Source: Stutzerimonas stutzeri
GTDB taxonomy: Bacteria; Pseudomonadota; Gammaproteobacteria; Pseudomonadales; Pseudomonadaceae
Length of the DNA: 64,000 nt
Direction: 5' to 3'
Assembly: GCA_002387205.1 (NCBI GenBank)
Contig: DGLA01000002.1
Coordinates: 248,001 to 312,000 of the forward strand
How positions within the stretch are numbered: position 1 is the stretch's first letter; each line of letters begins with the position of its first letter. The position numbers were made by a program, and so were the translations under genes. The notes below the pieces were generated by a model that saw only the letters and a list, made by a program, of their open reading frames with translations, made no database searches and was not told the DNA's origin. Positions 18,997 through 29,018 of the stretch are shown piece by piece.

Positions 18997-20036
18997 GCGC
19001 TTGTCTCCAGTCGCCATTGCAGGGTCTCGCCGGCCCGCAAGGGCACCAGCTTGTGTTCGCCAAACGGCAGGCTGCCCGGGACGCTCCACGACTCGCGCAC
19101 CAGGGAGATCGTGTCGGTATTGCGCGGCAAGCCATAGAAGTCGGCGCCGAAATGGCTGGCAAAGGCTTCGAGGCGGTTCAGAGCGTTACGCTGTTCGAAC
19201 GCTTCGGCATAGAGCTCTATGGCCGCGAACGCGGTATAGCAACCGGCACAACCGCATGCGTTTTCCTTGGCGTGCTGGGCGTGCGGTGCCGAGTCGGTGC
19301 CGAGAAAGAACTTTGGATTGCCGCTGGTGGCTGCATCGAGCAGCGCTTCCTGATGCACGTTGCGCTTGAGGATAGGCAGACAGAAAAAGTGCGGGCGGAT
19401 GCCGCCTACCAGCATGTGGTTGCGGTTGTAGAGCAGGTGATGGGCAGTGATCGTAGCACCGACGTTGCCGCTCGCTGTTTCGACGAACTGCACCGCGTCA
19501 CGCGTAGTGATGTGCTCGAACACCACTTTGAGCGTCGGGAATCGCTCGGTTATCTTGCTCAGCTGTTCGTCGATGAAGTACTTCTCACGATCGAATATAT
19601 CGACTTCCGAACGCGTCACCTCACCATGGACCAGCAGCGGCAGGCCAACCTCTGCCATGGTTTCCAGTACCCCAAAGATGTTCTCGATGCGCGTGACGCC
19701 GGATGCCGAATTGGTGGTGGCGCCAGCCGGGTAGAGCTTGGCGGCAAACACATAGCCGCTGGCCTTGGCGGCGCGAATATCGTCGGGCTGCGTGCCATCG
19801 GTGAGGTAGAGCACCATCAGCGGCTCGAACGCATTGCCGTGCGGACGGGCGGCGAGGATGCGCTGGCGATAGCTGTCCGCCTCGGCGGCATTGCGTACTG
19901 GCGGCACCAGGTTCGGCATGATGATGGCGCGCGCGAACTGGCGTGCGGCGTCCGCCACGGTATGCGGCAACGCTGCGCCGTCGCGCAGGTGGATGTGCCA
20001 ATCGTCGGGGCGCAGTAGTGTCAGTCGGTCGGACAT
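18993..20036 (-). CDS. pyrC: dihydroorotase
   Basis: Zinc amidohydrolase that closes carbamoyl aspartate to dihydroorotate in pyrimidine synthesis. The protein is 347 residues, the class II (PyrC) type. Metal ligands are in DDWHIHLRDG. The carbamylated lysine is in AAKLYPAGATTNSASGV, and HGEVTRSEVDIFDREK, HITTRDAVQFV and FFLGTDSAPH complete the active site. It is the first gene of pyrC-rnt and diverges from motY. Confidence 0.96.
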   Translation of the reverse strand: MSDRLTLLRPDDWHIHLRDGAALPHTVADAARQFARAIIMPNLVPPVRNAAEADSYRQRILAARPHGNAFEPLMVLYLTDGTQPDDIRAAKASGYVFAAKLYPAGATTNSASGVTRIENIFGVLETMAEVGLPLLVHGEVTRSEVDIFDREKYFIDEQLSKITERFPTLKVVFEHITTRDAVQFVETASGNVGATITAHHLLYNRNHMLVGGIRPHFFCLPILKRNVHQEALLDAATSGNPKFFLGTDSAPHAQHAKENACGCAGCYTAFAAIELYAEAFEQRNALNRLEAFASHFGADFYGLPRNTDTISLVRESWSVPGSLPFGEHKLVPLRAGETLQWRLETSA

Positions 20037-20207
20037 GCAGATTTCCAGGCGGTAAAACGTGCGGGAATGCTACCGGAAACGCGCGAAAAAATCGCCGAAG
20101 GTGAGACAGGGGCGCTTGCCGGTATTGGCGGGGCTGACTGGACGGTGGTTCAAGTTTCTGCCGGACGCACCGATACCCCTTTGTACACACAGCCCGTGGA
20201 GCCTCCA

Positions 20208-21101
20208 GTGCGCCTGCGCCCCTTGATCATGGCTTGCCTTCTGGCCTCGCCGGCCAATGCCATCACTTTCCAGACACGCCTGGAGAACGTGCTGTGGCAG
20301 GTTGAGGGGGATCAGTTCGAGTGCCGTTTGAGCCAGCCGGTCGCCGGATTCGGCGCGGGAGAGTTTGTCCGGCGCGCTGGCGAGCAGGCGACCTTTCGGC
20401 TGCGCTCACCTGACCGCTGGTTGGGCAGCGGCTCGGCCACCCTGCTGGCGGCTGCCGCGCCCTGGCAGCCGCAACGCAGCGATATCAATCTAGGGGTGGT
20501 GTCGGTTGCCAGGGACGACATTGCGTTCAACAGTTCTGCACTGCAGGCCGGTCGTCTACTGGCGGGACTGCTGGAAGGTCGTAGCCCGCTGGTTCGCCAT
20601 CGCACCTTGCACGGCGGCGAGGCGCTCGAAGTCCGGTTGCTCCCGGCACGTTTCGCCAAGGCCTATGAGGATTTCCGTGCCTGCAACGCAAAATTGCTGC
20701 CCGTCAACTTCGATCAGATCCGTCAGTCCCAGATCGGCTTTCCGGCGGGCGACATTGTTCTGGACCGGTCAGGGCAGGCCAGGCTCGATATCATCCTGCA
20801 ATTTCTCAAGGCCGATCCGAGTGTCAACCGAATCCAGCTCGATGGCCACTCGGACAACAGCGGCAACCGCCTGACCAACCGCGACCTGTCCCGCCGTCGT
20901 GCGCTGGCGGTCGAGGCCTACCTGATCGCCAATGGCGTGCCCAAGGAGCAGATCACGCTGCGTTTCCATGGCGAGCGCTATCCGCTGGTCGCCAATAACA
21001 GCGAAGCCAATCGAGCCAGGAACCGGCGTGTCACTGTCCGTCTGGATCGGGCGCCGGCAGCCGTCACCGCTGCAGCGGAAGCAGCTGTTCCCTCGTCCTG
21101 A
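20208..21101 (+). CDS. motY: flagellar motor protein MotY
   Basis: Periplasmic protein of about 297 residues that forms part of the T-ring and holds the stator units in Pseudomonas and Vibrio flagella. A short signal peptide (RLRPLIMACLLASPANA) is followed by the MotY N-terminal domain (ITFQTRLENVLWQVEGDQFEC) and a C-terminal OmpA-like peptidoglycan-binding domain (IQLDGHSDNSGNRLTNRDLS, residues 205-290). The start is taken as GTG 20208 because it has GTGGAG 7 bp upstream and gives a clean signal peptide; the longer frame to 20067 does not. The location between pyrC and argG is conserved in Pseudomonas. The motor itself is not in the window. Confidence 0.92.
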   Translation: MRLRPLIMACLLASPANAITFQTRLENVLWQVEGDQFECRLSQPVAGFGAGEFVRRAGEQATFRLRSPDRWLGSGSATLLAAAAPWQPQRSDINLGVVSVARDDIAFNSSALQAGRLLAGLLEGRSPLVRHRTLHGGEALEVRLLPARFAKAYEDFRACNAKLLPVNFDQIRQSQIGFPAGDIVLDRSGQARLDIILQFLKADPSVNRIQLDGHSDNSGNRLTNRDLSRRRALAVEAYLIANGVPKEQITLRFHGERYPLVANNSEANRARNRRVTVRLDRAPAAVTAAAEAAVPSS

Positions 21102-21186
21102 GCACCTTGAGTCTCGTTCCCCTGTAAAAGGGACTCCATGACCAGTAGAATCGCCGCTTTCCTTACAATCCCGGGAGTGGATGGCA

Positions 21187-22404
<1,218 letters not shown>

Positions 22405-22428
22405 CCTGACTGTCCTGTCGCACCTGAC

Positions 22429-22453
22429 TAACCCCGGCCACAAGCCGGGGTTA
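22429..22453 (+). terminator. stem-loop after argG
   Basis: TAACCCCGGC and its perfect complement form a 10-bp stem with a 5-base loop, followed by a weak T tract (TGCTTTC). It probably ends or attenuates argG transcription before gloA. Confidence 0.6.
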
Positions 22454-22499
22454 TGCTTTCTGCACCGCAACACGCCTTGTCGAATGAGGAGAGAAAACC

Positions 22500-22892
22500 A
22501 TGAGACTGCTGCATACCATGCTGCGAGTCGGCGATATGGACCGATCCATCGCCTTCTATACCGAAGTGCTGGGCATGACCCTGCTGCGAAGCAAGGATTA
22601 TCCGGAAGGAAAATTCACGCTGGCCTTCGTCGGCTACGGTGACGAAGCGCATAACAGCGTGCTGGAGCTGACCCATAACTGGGGCGTCGAAACCTACGAT
22701 CTTGGCGACGGTTACGGCCATATCGCATTGGAAGTCGAGGATGTCTACAAGGCCTGCGAGGACATTCGCAGCCGGGGCGGTAAGATCACCCGTGAGCCGG
22801 GCCCGATGAAACACGGCACCAGCATCCTGGCGTTCATCGAAGATCCAGATGGCTACAAGGTCGAGCTCCTGTCGCCTTCACGGCGCGACTAG
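22500..22892 (+). CDS. gloA: lactoylglutathione lyase (glyoxalase I)
   Basis: Metal enzyme of 130 residues that converts the methylglyoxal-glutathione hemithioacetal to S-lactoylglutathione. It is the short, nickel-type bacterial form. Ligand and fold motifs are LLHTMLRVGDMDRSIAFYT at the start, NSVLELTHNWG, YGHIALEVEDVYKAC and IEDPDGYKVEL at the end. A GAGGAGAG ribosome site precedes the ATG. It is followed at once by a strong terminator. P. aeruginosa has one of its gloA copies at the same place beside argG. Confidence 0.95.
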   Translation: MRLLHTMLRVGDMDRSIAFYTEVLGMTLLRSKDYPEGKFTLAFVGYGDEAHNSVLELTHNWGVETYDLGDGYGHIALEVEDVYKACEDIRSRGGKITREPGPMKHGTSILAFIEDPDGYKVELLSPSRRD

Positions 22893-22903
22893 GCTCTTAG
22901 CTG

Positions 22904-22934
22904 AACAAAAAGCCCCGTTAAGGGGCTTTTTGTT
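22904..22934 (+). terminator. terminator after gloA
   Basis: AACAAAAAGCCCC pairs with GGGGCTTTTTGTT around a short loop. The structure is symmetric with A and T runs, so it can also terminate the small minus-strand gene that ends at 22934. Confidence 0.92.
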
Positions 22935-23113
22935 CACAGGTCAAAGTCGAACTCGTTCAGTTGTTTCTGCAGTCGACGTTCTTCGAGCAGGTTATCGATG
23001 ATCCGGCGCTTGGTCAGGTTGGTCTTGGCTACCTCTACCGGCGCCTCAGTGGTATCGTCTTCATCATCGGCAACGAAATCGTCTTCTATCTGGATATCTT
23101 CTTTCTCGGACAC
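22934..23113 (-). CDS. small acidic protein of the PA3496 family
   Basis: Gene of 59 codons starting with GTG at 23113, with GTGGAGTAA as ribosome site. The first half is very acidic (residues 3-25 with repeated Asp and Glu) and the second half is basic and helical (LTKRRIIDNLLEERRLQKQ), ending in FDFDL. The reading ends exactly at the gloA terminator. In P. aeruginosa a small protein of this kind (PA3496) lies beside nth, which supports it as a real gene. Its function is unknown. The charge-split layout may indicate a protein or nucleic-acid partner, but nothing more can be said. Confidence 0.75.
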   Translation of the reverse strand: MSEKEDIQIEDDFVADDEDDTTEAPVEVAKTNLTKRRIIDNLLEERRLQKQLNEFDFDL

Positions 23114-23223
23114 TTGTTCTTACTCCACGGCAGAGGCGCGCTATTGGCGCACCTTATAGCGACAAACCCGTGGTCCGTAAAAAAGATTTTTTCAATCAGG
23201 CGATAGCTTTTTCAGGTGGACGC

Positions 23224-23862
23224 TCAATCGTCTGAGGTCTTGTGCTTGTATTCACAGAGATCCTCGATACGACAGCTTCCGCATTGCGGTTTACGCGCCT
23301 TGCAGACGTAGCGGCCATGCAGGATCAGCCAGTGATGGGCGTCGAGCAGATAGTCCTTGGGGACAAATTTAACCAGCTTTCGCTCGACCTCAATCACGTT
23401 CTTGCCGGGTGCGATCTTGGTGCGGTTGGCAACTCGAAAGATGTGCGTATCGACGGCCATGGTGAACTGCCGAAACGCAGTATTGAGGACGACGTTGGCA
23501 GTTTTCCGACCCACGCCTGGTAGCGCCTCGAGGGCCTCGCGATTGTCCGGCACCTGGCTTCCATGTTTCTCGATCAGGATTCGGCAGGTTTCGAGCACGT
23601 TCCTGGCTTTGCTCGGATAAAGGCCGATGGTCTTGATGTAGCTGCACAGGCCGTCGTAACCAAGGGCGTAGATGGCTTCGGGAGTGTTCGCGACCGGGTA
23701 GAGCCTGGCCGTGGCCTTGTTGACACCCACATCGGTCGCCTGCGCTGAAAGGATCACGGCGATGAGCAACTCGAACGGAGTGCTGTAGGCCAGTTCGGTT
23801 TTGGGCTCGGGGTTGTCTTCATGAAAGCGACGGAAGATCTCCAGTCGTTTTGCGGCGTTCAC
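23224..23862 (-). CDS. nth: endonuclease III
   Basis: DNA glycosylase and AP lyase for oxidised pyrimidines, 212 residues. It has the helix-hairpin-helix LPGVGRKTANVVL with the catalytic lysine, VDTHIFRVANR with the catalytic aspartate, and the iron-sulfur loop CKARKPQCGSCRIEDLC (C-X6-C-X2-C-X5-C). The conserved start (NAAKRLEIFRRF) points to GTG at 23862; the 13 codons upstream are not conserved. It is the last gene of the rnf gene set, 94 bp after rnfE, as in many gammaproteobacteria. Confidence 0.95.
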   Translation of the reverse strand: MNAAKRLEIFRRFHEDNPEPKTELAYSTPFELLIAVILSAQATDVGVNKATARLYPVANTPEAIYALGYDGLCSYIKTIGLYPSKARNVLETCRILIEKHGSQVPDNREALEALPGVGRKTANVVLNTAFRQFTMAVDTHIFRVANRTKIAPGKNVIEVERKLVKFVPKDYLLDAHHWLILHGRYVCKARKPQCGSCRIEDLCEYKHKTSDD

Positions 23863-23956
23863 GGGTACACCCCCACCTTGGTCAGGTATCGGGAGGAGCA
23901 CCCACGCAGGTTAGGTTTCGCTCCTGCTTGTTGATTGGAATCTGCAGTTTGCGACT

Positions 23957-24670
23957 TCATTCGATGACCCCGGTGACACGTACGCGCCGGCTCTGTGCCG
24001 GTTCGTCCGGCTGCGTCGCCTTGGCGCGCTCGGCAAGCTGTTGGTCGATACGGTTCTTTAGTGCGATCAGCAGGCCCAGCACGATAAAAGCGCCGGGCGG
24101 CAGGGTCGCCAATAGAAAACCCTTGTAATCGCTGACCAGGGTGAGCTGCCAATTGGCGGCAGCCTGGCCAAACAGCAGGTGCATGTTGGCAAACAACGCG
24201 CCGGTGCCCAGCAGTTCACGTACGCCGCCCAGGGCAAGCAACACCAGGGCGAAGCCGAGCCCCATCAGCAAGCCATCGAAGCCGGCAATCAGGGGGTTGT
24301 GCTTGGCCGCAAAGCCGTCGGCACGGCCGAGGATCACGCAGTTGGTGGTGATCAGCGGGATGAAGATGCCAAGTATCTGATACAGCTCATAGGTATAGGC
24401 CTGCATGAGCAGTTCGATGCAAGTGGTCAGCGCGGCGATGATCATGACGAAGGCCGGCAGGCGCACGGCAGTGTTGACCACCCCCCGCACCAGCGACACG
24501 GCGATGTTCGAGCAGATCAGCACCAGCGCTGTGGCCAGTCCGAGGCCCAAGGCATTTACTGCCGAGTTGCTCACGCCGAGCAACGGGCACAGCCCGAGCA
24601 GCTGGACCAAGGCGGGGTTGTTTTTCCACAGGCCATTGACGCTCAGCTCGCGGTAGCTTGGATTGGTCAT
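23957..24670 (-). CDS. rnfE: electron transport complex subunit RnfE
   Basis: Integral membrane subunit of the Rnf complex, 237 residues with about six hydrophobic segments. It begins ELSVNGLWKNNPALVQLLGLCPLLGVSNSA, which matches the RnfA/RnfE family, and is related to RnfA in this window. Rnf couples electron flow between reduced ferredoxin and NADH to ion movement. Its start overlaps the end of rnfG by 4 bp. The C-terminus is longer and more charged than in E. coli RsxE. Confidence 0.94.
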   Translation of the reverse strand: MTNPSYRELSVNGLWKNNPALVQLLGLCPLLGVSNSAVNALGLGLATALVLICSNIAVSLVRGVVNTAVRLPAFVMIIAALTTCIELLMQAYTYELYQILGIFIPLITTNCVILGRADGFAAKHNPLIAGFDGLLMGLGFALVLLALGGVRELLGTGALFANMHLLFGQAAANWQLTLVSDYKGFLLATLPPGAFIVLGLLIALKNRIDQQLAERAKATQPDEPAQSRRVRVTGVIE

Positions 24671-25434
24671 GGTTTCTGGCCTTCTTGCCCCAGTGGATCG
24701 GAGGTTTGCAATGTGTCTCGGGTTGCAGCGGCACCGGCCCGTGAGTGGGTGGTCACCTCGTCGGGCTCTACCTTTTCTTCAAGCGCTTGTTCGGCTGTGA
24801 TCGATGCGGTATCCGCTGTGAGCAGCTCCTGCTTGTGCGCCTCGAAATACTGCAGCGCACGATGGACCGCGCCGACCACGGCACGTGGCGTGATGGTGGC
24901 TCCGGCGAACTGGTCGAACGTTCCCCGGTCCTTTCTGACCGCCCAGCCGGATGGCTCCGGGTCATTCAGGGAGCGGTTTTCGAAGCTGCGTATCCATGGG
25001 CTCTTCGCCAGCTCGATCTTGTCGCCCAGACCGGGTGTTTCACGATGCGCGACCACTCGTACGCCGGCAATCTCGCCAGTTACCCCCACCCCGACCAGCA
25101 GATGGATGGCACCGCTGTAGCCATCCGGGGCAATGACCTGAAGTATCACCGCGTTTGGCTGGCCGTTTTTGCTCGCGATATAGGCCGGCATTGGCTGCCG
25201 CGTGCCGAGCAGCGGATCCTGCACCTCCACGCTGTTGTCGAGTAATTGATTGTCGTAGCTGTCCCTTGGCAAGATCTCGTTCAAGGCGCGCAGCTGCGCG
25301 GCACGCTCGGAAGCCTGGATGCGTTCAGCGGTGACCTGCTGCAGCAGCGTCACGGCACCAACGGTAACAATCGCAAACAGTCCCAGGACGAGGCTGTTCT
25401 TGAACATCGAGCGGCTGAGTTCGCGCAGGATCAT
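24667..25434 (-). CDS. rnfG: electron transport complex subunit RnfG
   Basis: Membrane-anchored flavoprotein subunit of 255 residues. One N-terminal transmembrane helix (NSLVLGLFAIVTVGAVTLL) is followed by a periplasmic FMN-binding domain. The covalent FMN threonine is expected in FAGATITPRAVVGAVH near residue 178. The C-terminal 50 residues are Ala- and Glu-rich and not part of the core fold. Overlaps rnfE and is separated from rnfD by one base, so translation is coupled through the operon. Confidence 0.93.
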   Translation of the reverse strand: MILRELSRSMFKNSLVLGLFAIVTVGAVTLLQQVTAERIQASERAAQLRALNEILPRDSYDNQLLDNSVEVQDPLLGTRQPMPAYIASKNGQPNAVILQVIAPDGYSGAIHLLVGVGVTGEIAGVRVVAHRETPGLGDKIELAKSPWIRSFENRSLNDPEPSGWAVRKDRGTFDQFAGATITPRAVVGAVHRALQYFEAHKQELLTADTASITAEQALEEKVEPDEVTTHSRAGAAATRDTLQTSDPLGQEGQKP

Positions 25435-25435
25435 G

Positions 25436-26464
25436 TCATTCGCCCAGTTTGAAGCCGCGCTCGGCCTTGCGGTGGCCGTAGGTGCGCGGTCGGGTGTAGT
25501 AATCGATGGTGGGGGCCGACAGGTTCATCAGGAGCACGGCGAAGGCAACGCCATCCGGGTAGCCACCCCAGGCACGGATCACATAGACAAGGATGCCGAC
25601 CCCAATGCCGAAGATCAGCCGACCGCGATTGCTGGTGGCGCCACTGACCGGGTCGGTGACGATGAAGAACGCACCGAGCATGGTCGCGCCGCTGAGCAGG
25701 TGAAACAGTGGGGAGCCGTGGCTGTCGGAGCCTGAGCCGTTCCAGAACAGCAGGCTCATCAAGGCCAGCGCCGCGAGCATGCCGACCGGCGCATGCCAGC
25801 TGAACAGTCGCTTGTGTAGCAGGAACAAACCACCCGCCAGAAAGGCCAGGTTCACCACTTCCGATCCGATACCACCGAAATGTCCGAAGGCAGGATTGGC
25901 CCAGAGTTCGTCGACGGTCAGGCTCTTGTTGACCTTGAGCACGTCGAGTGCGGTGGCCTGCGTCCAGCCATCCGGGAGCGAGACGACACCCAGAATGTGT
26001 TGCAGCCCAGCGCCCAGGCCGACCGCGTGGGGCACTGGCCAGGTGGTCATTTCGACAGGAAACGAGACCAGTACCACCACATAGCCGATCATCGCCGGAT
26101 TGAACGGGTTTTGGCCCAGGCCGCCGTAAAGTTGCTTGCCGAACACTATGGCGCTGGCGGTCGCAATCAGCGTCAGCCACCAGGGCGAATAGGGCGGAAG
26201 TGCCAGTGCCAGCAGGACGGCTGTTACCAGGGCGGTGCCGTCCTTCAGGAAAAACTGTACAGGACGCTGGCGCAGCCGCAGAACAAGCGCCTCGCAACCC
26301 AATGCCACGGCGCTGGCCCAGATCAGGTTGATGAGGGTGCCGGCGCCGTATAGCCAGCTGAGCGCAAGCACGCCGGGCAGCGTGGCGCCCAGCACGAGCA
26401 GCATGACCCGCTGGGTGCGGTTGTTGCCTGTGGTGTGCGGTGAGGTGATGCGGGGCAGGGCCAT
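25436..26464 (-). CDS. rnfD: electron transport complex subunit RnfD
   Basis: Membrane subunit of 342 residues with about eight to nine hydrophobic segments. The covalent flavin motif LLSGATMLGAFFIVTDPVSG is near residue 230, and QNPFNPAMIGYVVVLVSFP is the other family hallmark. ATG at 26464 has GGAGA upstream and gives the normal start MALPRITSPHT; earlier in-frame codons lack a ribosome site. Located between rnfC and rnfG in the usual order. Confidence 0.93.
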   Translation of the reverse strand: MALPRITSPHTTGNNRTQRVMLLVLGATLPGVLALSWLYGAGTLINLIWASAVALGCEALVLRLRQRPVQFFLKDGTALVTAVLLALALPPYSPWWLTLIATASAIVFGKQLYGGLGQNPFNPAMIGYVVVLVSFPVEMTTWPVPHAVGLGAGLQHILGVVSLPDGWTQATALDVLKVNKSLTVDELWANPAFGHFGGIGSEVVNLAFLAGGLFLLHKRLFSWHAPVGMLAALALMSLLFWNGSGSDSHGSPLFHLLSGATMLGAFFIVTDPVSGATSNRGRLIFGIGVGILVYVIRAWGGYPDGVAFAVLLMNLSAPTIDYYTRPRTYGHRKAERGFKLGE

Positions 26465-26549
26465 TGGCTCTCCGGTTAGTGCTCGGCAGTGAAGGCGATA
26501 CAAAACTGATGGTCGCGATCACTCAGAACAGCGCAGACGGCGCTGCTCG

Positions 26550-29018
26550 TTACGATTGGGTATGGTCCTGAAGTTTGCGTTCGGCTTCGCTCAACCGCGC
26601 TCGTGCGCTTTCGATGGCACTGGCCTGGCTGGTGTCATCTCGTTCCAGCTTGCGCAGGTCGGCACGGGCGAAGGCAACTTCAGTCTTGAGGGCGCGGGTC
26701 TCTTCGCTAATGGGGCGCTTATCGGTGCGCACCAGGTTCGGTGCCGGTTTGCCAGACTGTGCTTCGGCTTCATGAAGGGCTTGCTCGGCACTGGCGAGGC
26801 CATCGCGCAGCTTGCTCAACTGCGCCTCTTCAGTGCCGGCCTTCTCGGCTTTCTTTAACTCGGCGCGCTTCATCGCCAGCTCGATCTTGGCTTTCTTGAG
26901 CGCATCTTCCCCGGTTCCCTGGGTAATGGGCGGCTTGTCCGCAATAGCCTCGAGCGAGGTTTCAGCCTTGGCCAGCTGCGAGCGCAAGTGGCTCAATTCC
27001 GACTCCTGCTCGGCGTCTCTGTTTTGGAGCTTCTCAAGTTTGAGAACTTGGGCACGCAGCATTGCCGCTTCGATCTTCGCTTTCTTTGCCGCTTCATCGA
27101 CGGCGGGCTTGGCCGACCTCGCAGGCGTGGCGTCCGGCGCTGGCGCCAATACTTTCTCCGCTTCGCAAAGCTGAACCTGCAGGCGGCTCAGCTCGGCGTC
27201 CTGGTCGGCATCGCGCGCTTCGAGCTTGTCCAGCTTGCGAATCTGCGCGCGCAGCATAGCGGCTTCGATCTTTGCTTTTTTTACAGACTCATCCCCCGCG
27301 GCGGGTGCGGCGATTGTCGCTGCGGCATTGGCCTGCTCCAGCGCCTTCTGTGCACTGGCAGCTGCGGTACGCAACTGGGCTACCTGGGCTTCCAGCTCCG
27401 GAGTCGCATGGGCCGCAAGTTGCTTTTCAGCTTTCTTCAGTGCGACCTGAGCCATGCTGGCTTCGATCTTGAGTTTCTTCTGCTCTTCGGAAAGACCCGC
27501 TTTCTGCGCCTGGACACGGGCAACCGGATCGTCCTGATTGGGGACGGAGCTCACCTCGGCCTGTGCCGCCTTGGCCCGCGCGGCACGCTCTGCCCGCGCG
27601 GCGCGTTCGGCTTCCTTCTGCTCCTCGGCGCGGCGCAGGCGATCCTGGCGCAACTCGAAGCGCTGCCTGGAGTGCTCGGCCTTTTGTTGCTTGTGCTCCA
27701 GCGTCCGAATCTCGCCCTTGGCGGCCCGGTAGTACTGCACCAGCGGAATGCTCGATGGGCAGACATAAGCGCAGGCACCGCATTCGATGCAGTCGAAAAG
27801 GTTGTAGGCCTTGAGCTGCTCATGCTCCTGCCCGAGCGCAAAAAAGTGCAGCTGTTGCGGCAGGAGGTTCGCAGGGCATGCTTCGGCGCACTCGCCACAG
27901 CGTATGCAAGGCAGGGCGGGCGGCGGCGGTGGGAGTTCGGCCAGCGTACTGGCGAGCAGGCAGTTGGTCGTCTTGACCAGCGGCACATCCATGGAAGGCA
28001 GAGTGAAGCCCATCATCGGCCCGCCCATGATCAGGCGGTTGAGCTTGCTGCTGTCGAGACCGGCAAAGGCGAGCAATTCGGCGACCGGCGTTCCGATCAG
28101 GGCCTCGATGTTCATGGGCGTCGCCAGCGCCTCTCCGGTCAAGGTGGTGATGCGTGAGATAAGTGGCTTGCCGAGCAATACAGCATCATGCACCGCCACG
28201 CAGGTGCCGACGTTCTGGCAAAGCATGCCGATGTCGGCCGGCAGCCCGCCGCTGGGCACCTCTTCCCCGGTCAGGATCTGGATCAGCTGCTTTTCGCCGC
28301 CCGACGGGTATTTGGTCGGGAATACCCGCACTTGAAACGGACGCTCGCCTATCGCTGCACCGATCGCCGCGACTGCTTCGGGCTTGTTGTCTTCGATGCC
28401 GATAAGCACCCGATCCGGCTGGATCAGGTGGGCAAGGATCTCGATGCCGGTCACCAGCTCGACGGCTTTTTCGCGCATCAGCAGGTCGTCGGCGGTGATG
28501 TAGGGCTCGCATTCGGTGCCGTTGATGATCAGCGTATGGATCTTCTGGCCGGGCGGCACGCCCAGCTTGACGGAAGTAGGGAAGCCGGCACCACCCAGGC
28601 CGCTGATGCCAGCCTGGCGGATGCGTTCGAGCAGTTCGGCTGCAGGCAGTTGGCGATAATCCTCCGCAGGCTGCAGCTCGATCCAGGCATCCTGTCCATC
28701 ACTGTCAATGACGATCGCGGCGCCAGGCATGCCTGATACATGCGGATAGGGCTGTGGGCCGATGGCGCTGACGGTTCCGGATGTTGGCGCATGCACAGGC
28801 GCACTGACATAGCCGCTGGCATCGGCGATCTTCTGGCCCTTGAATACTTTTTCACCGACCGTGACACAGGGCTCGGCGGGCGCGCCGAGGTGCTGGGTGA
28901 GCGGTACGATCAACCGGGACGGTAGCGGCATGCGCTGGATCGGCATGCGGTTGGAGAGCTCCTTGCGCTCAGGCGGATGAATGCCACCGTGAATGTCCCA
29001 TTTGGTCCTGGCGGTCAT
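26550..29018 (-). CDS. rnfC: electron transport complex subunit RnfC, extended
   Basis: Peripheral NADH-binding subunit of 822 residues. The N-terminal 360 residues are the RnfC/Nqo1-like core with the nucleotide loop GLGGAGFPTSVKL. Two 4Fe-4S motifs follow (CIRCGECAEACPANLLP and CIECGACAYVCPSSIP). The remaining 370 residues are an Ala-, Lys- and Glu-rich helical extension with at least three imperfect repeats around KKAKIEAAMLRAQ. A long extension is known in the gammaproteobacterial family, but length and repeat number vary. Start and stop overlap rnfB by 4 bp. Confidence 0.94.
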   Translation of the reverse strand: MTARTKWDIHGGIHPPERKELSNRMPIQRMPLPSRLIVPLTQHLGAPAEPCVTVGEKVFKGQKIADASGYVSAPVHAPTSGTVSAIGPQPYPHVSGMPGAAIVIDSDGQDAWIELQPAEDYRQLPAAELLERIRQAGISGLGGAGFPTSVKLGVPPGQKIHTLIINGTECEPYITADDLLMREKAVELVTGIEILAHLIQPDRVLIGIEDNKPEAVAAIGAAIGERPFQVRVFPTKYPSGGEKQLIQILTGEEVPSGGLPADIGMLCQNVGTCVAVHDAVLLGKPLISRITTLTGEALATPMNIEALIGTPVAELLAFAGLDSSKLNRLIMGGPMMGFTLPSMDVPLVKTTNCLLASTLAELPPPPPALPCIRCGECAEACPANLLPQQLHFFALGQEHEQLKAYNLFDCIECGACAYVCPSSIPLVQYYRAAKGEIRTLEHKQQKAEHSRQRFELRQDRLRRAEEQKEAERAARAERAARAKAAQAEVSSVPNQDDPVARVQAQKAGLSEEQKKLKIEASMAQVALKKAEKQLAAHATPELEAQVAQLRTAAASAQKALEQANAAATIAAPAAGDESVKKAKIEAAMLRAQIRKLDKLEARDADQDAELSRLQVQLCEAEKVLAPAPDATPARSAKPAVDEAAKKAKIEAAMLRAQVLKLEKLQNRDAEQESELSHLRSQLAKAETSLEAIADKPPITQGTGEDALKKAKIELAMKRAELKKAEKAGTEEAQLSKLRDGLASAEQALHEAEAQSGKPAPNLVRTDKRPISEETRALKTEVAFARADLRKLERDDTSQASAIESARARLSEAERKLQDHTQS

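Noticed and set aside
26988..28157. A 389-codon frame opposite rnfC
   Set aside because: Antisense shadow of rnfC, whose iron-sulfur motifs make its frame certain.
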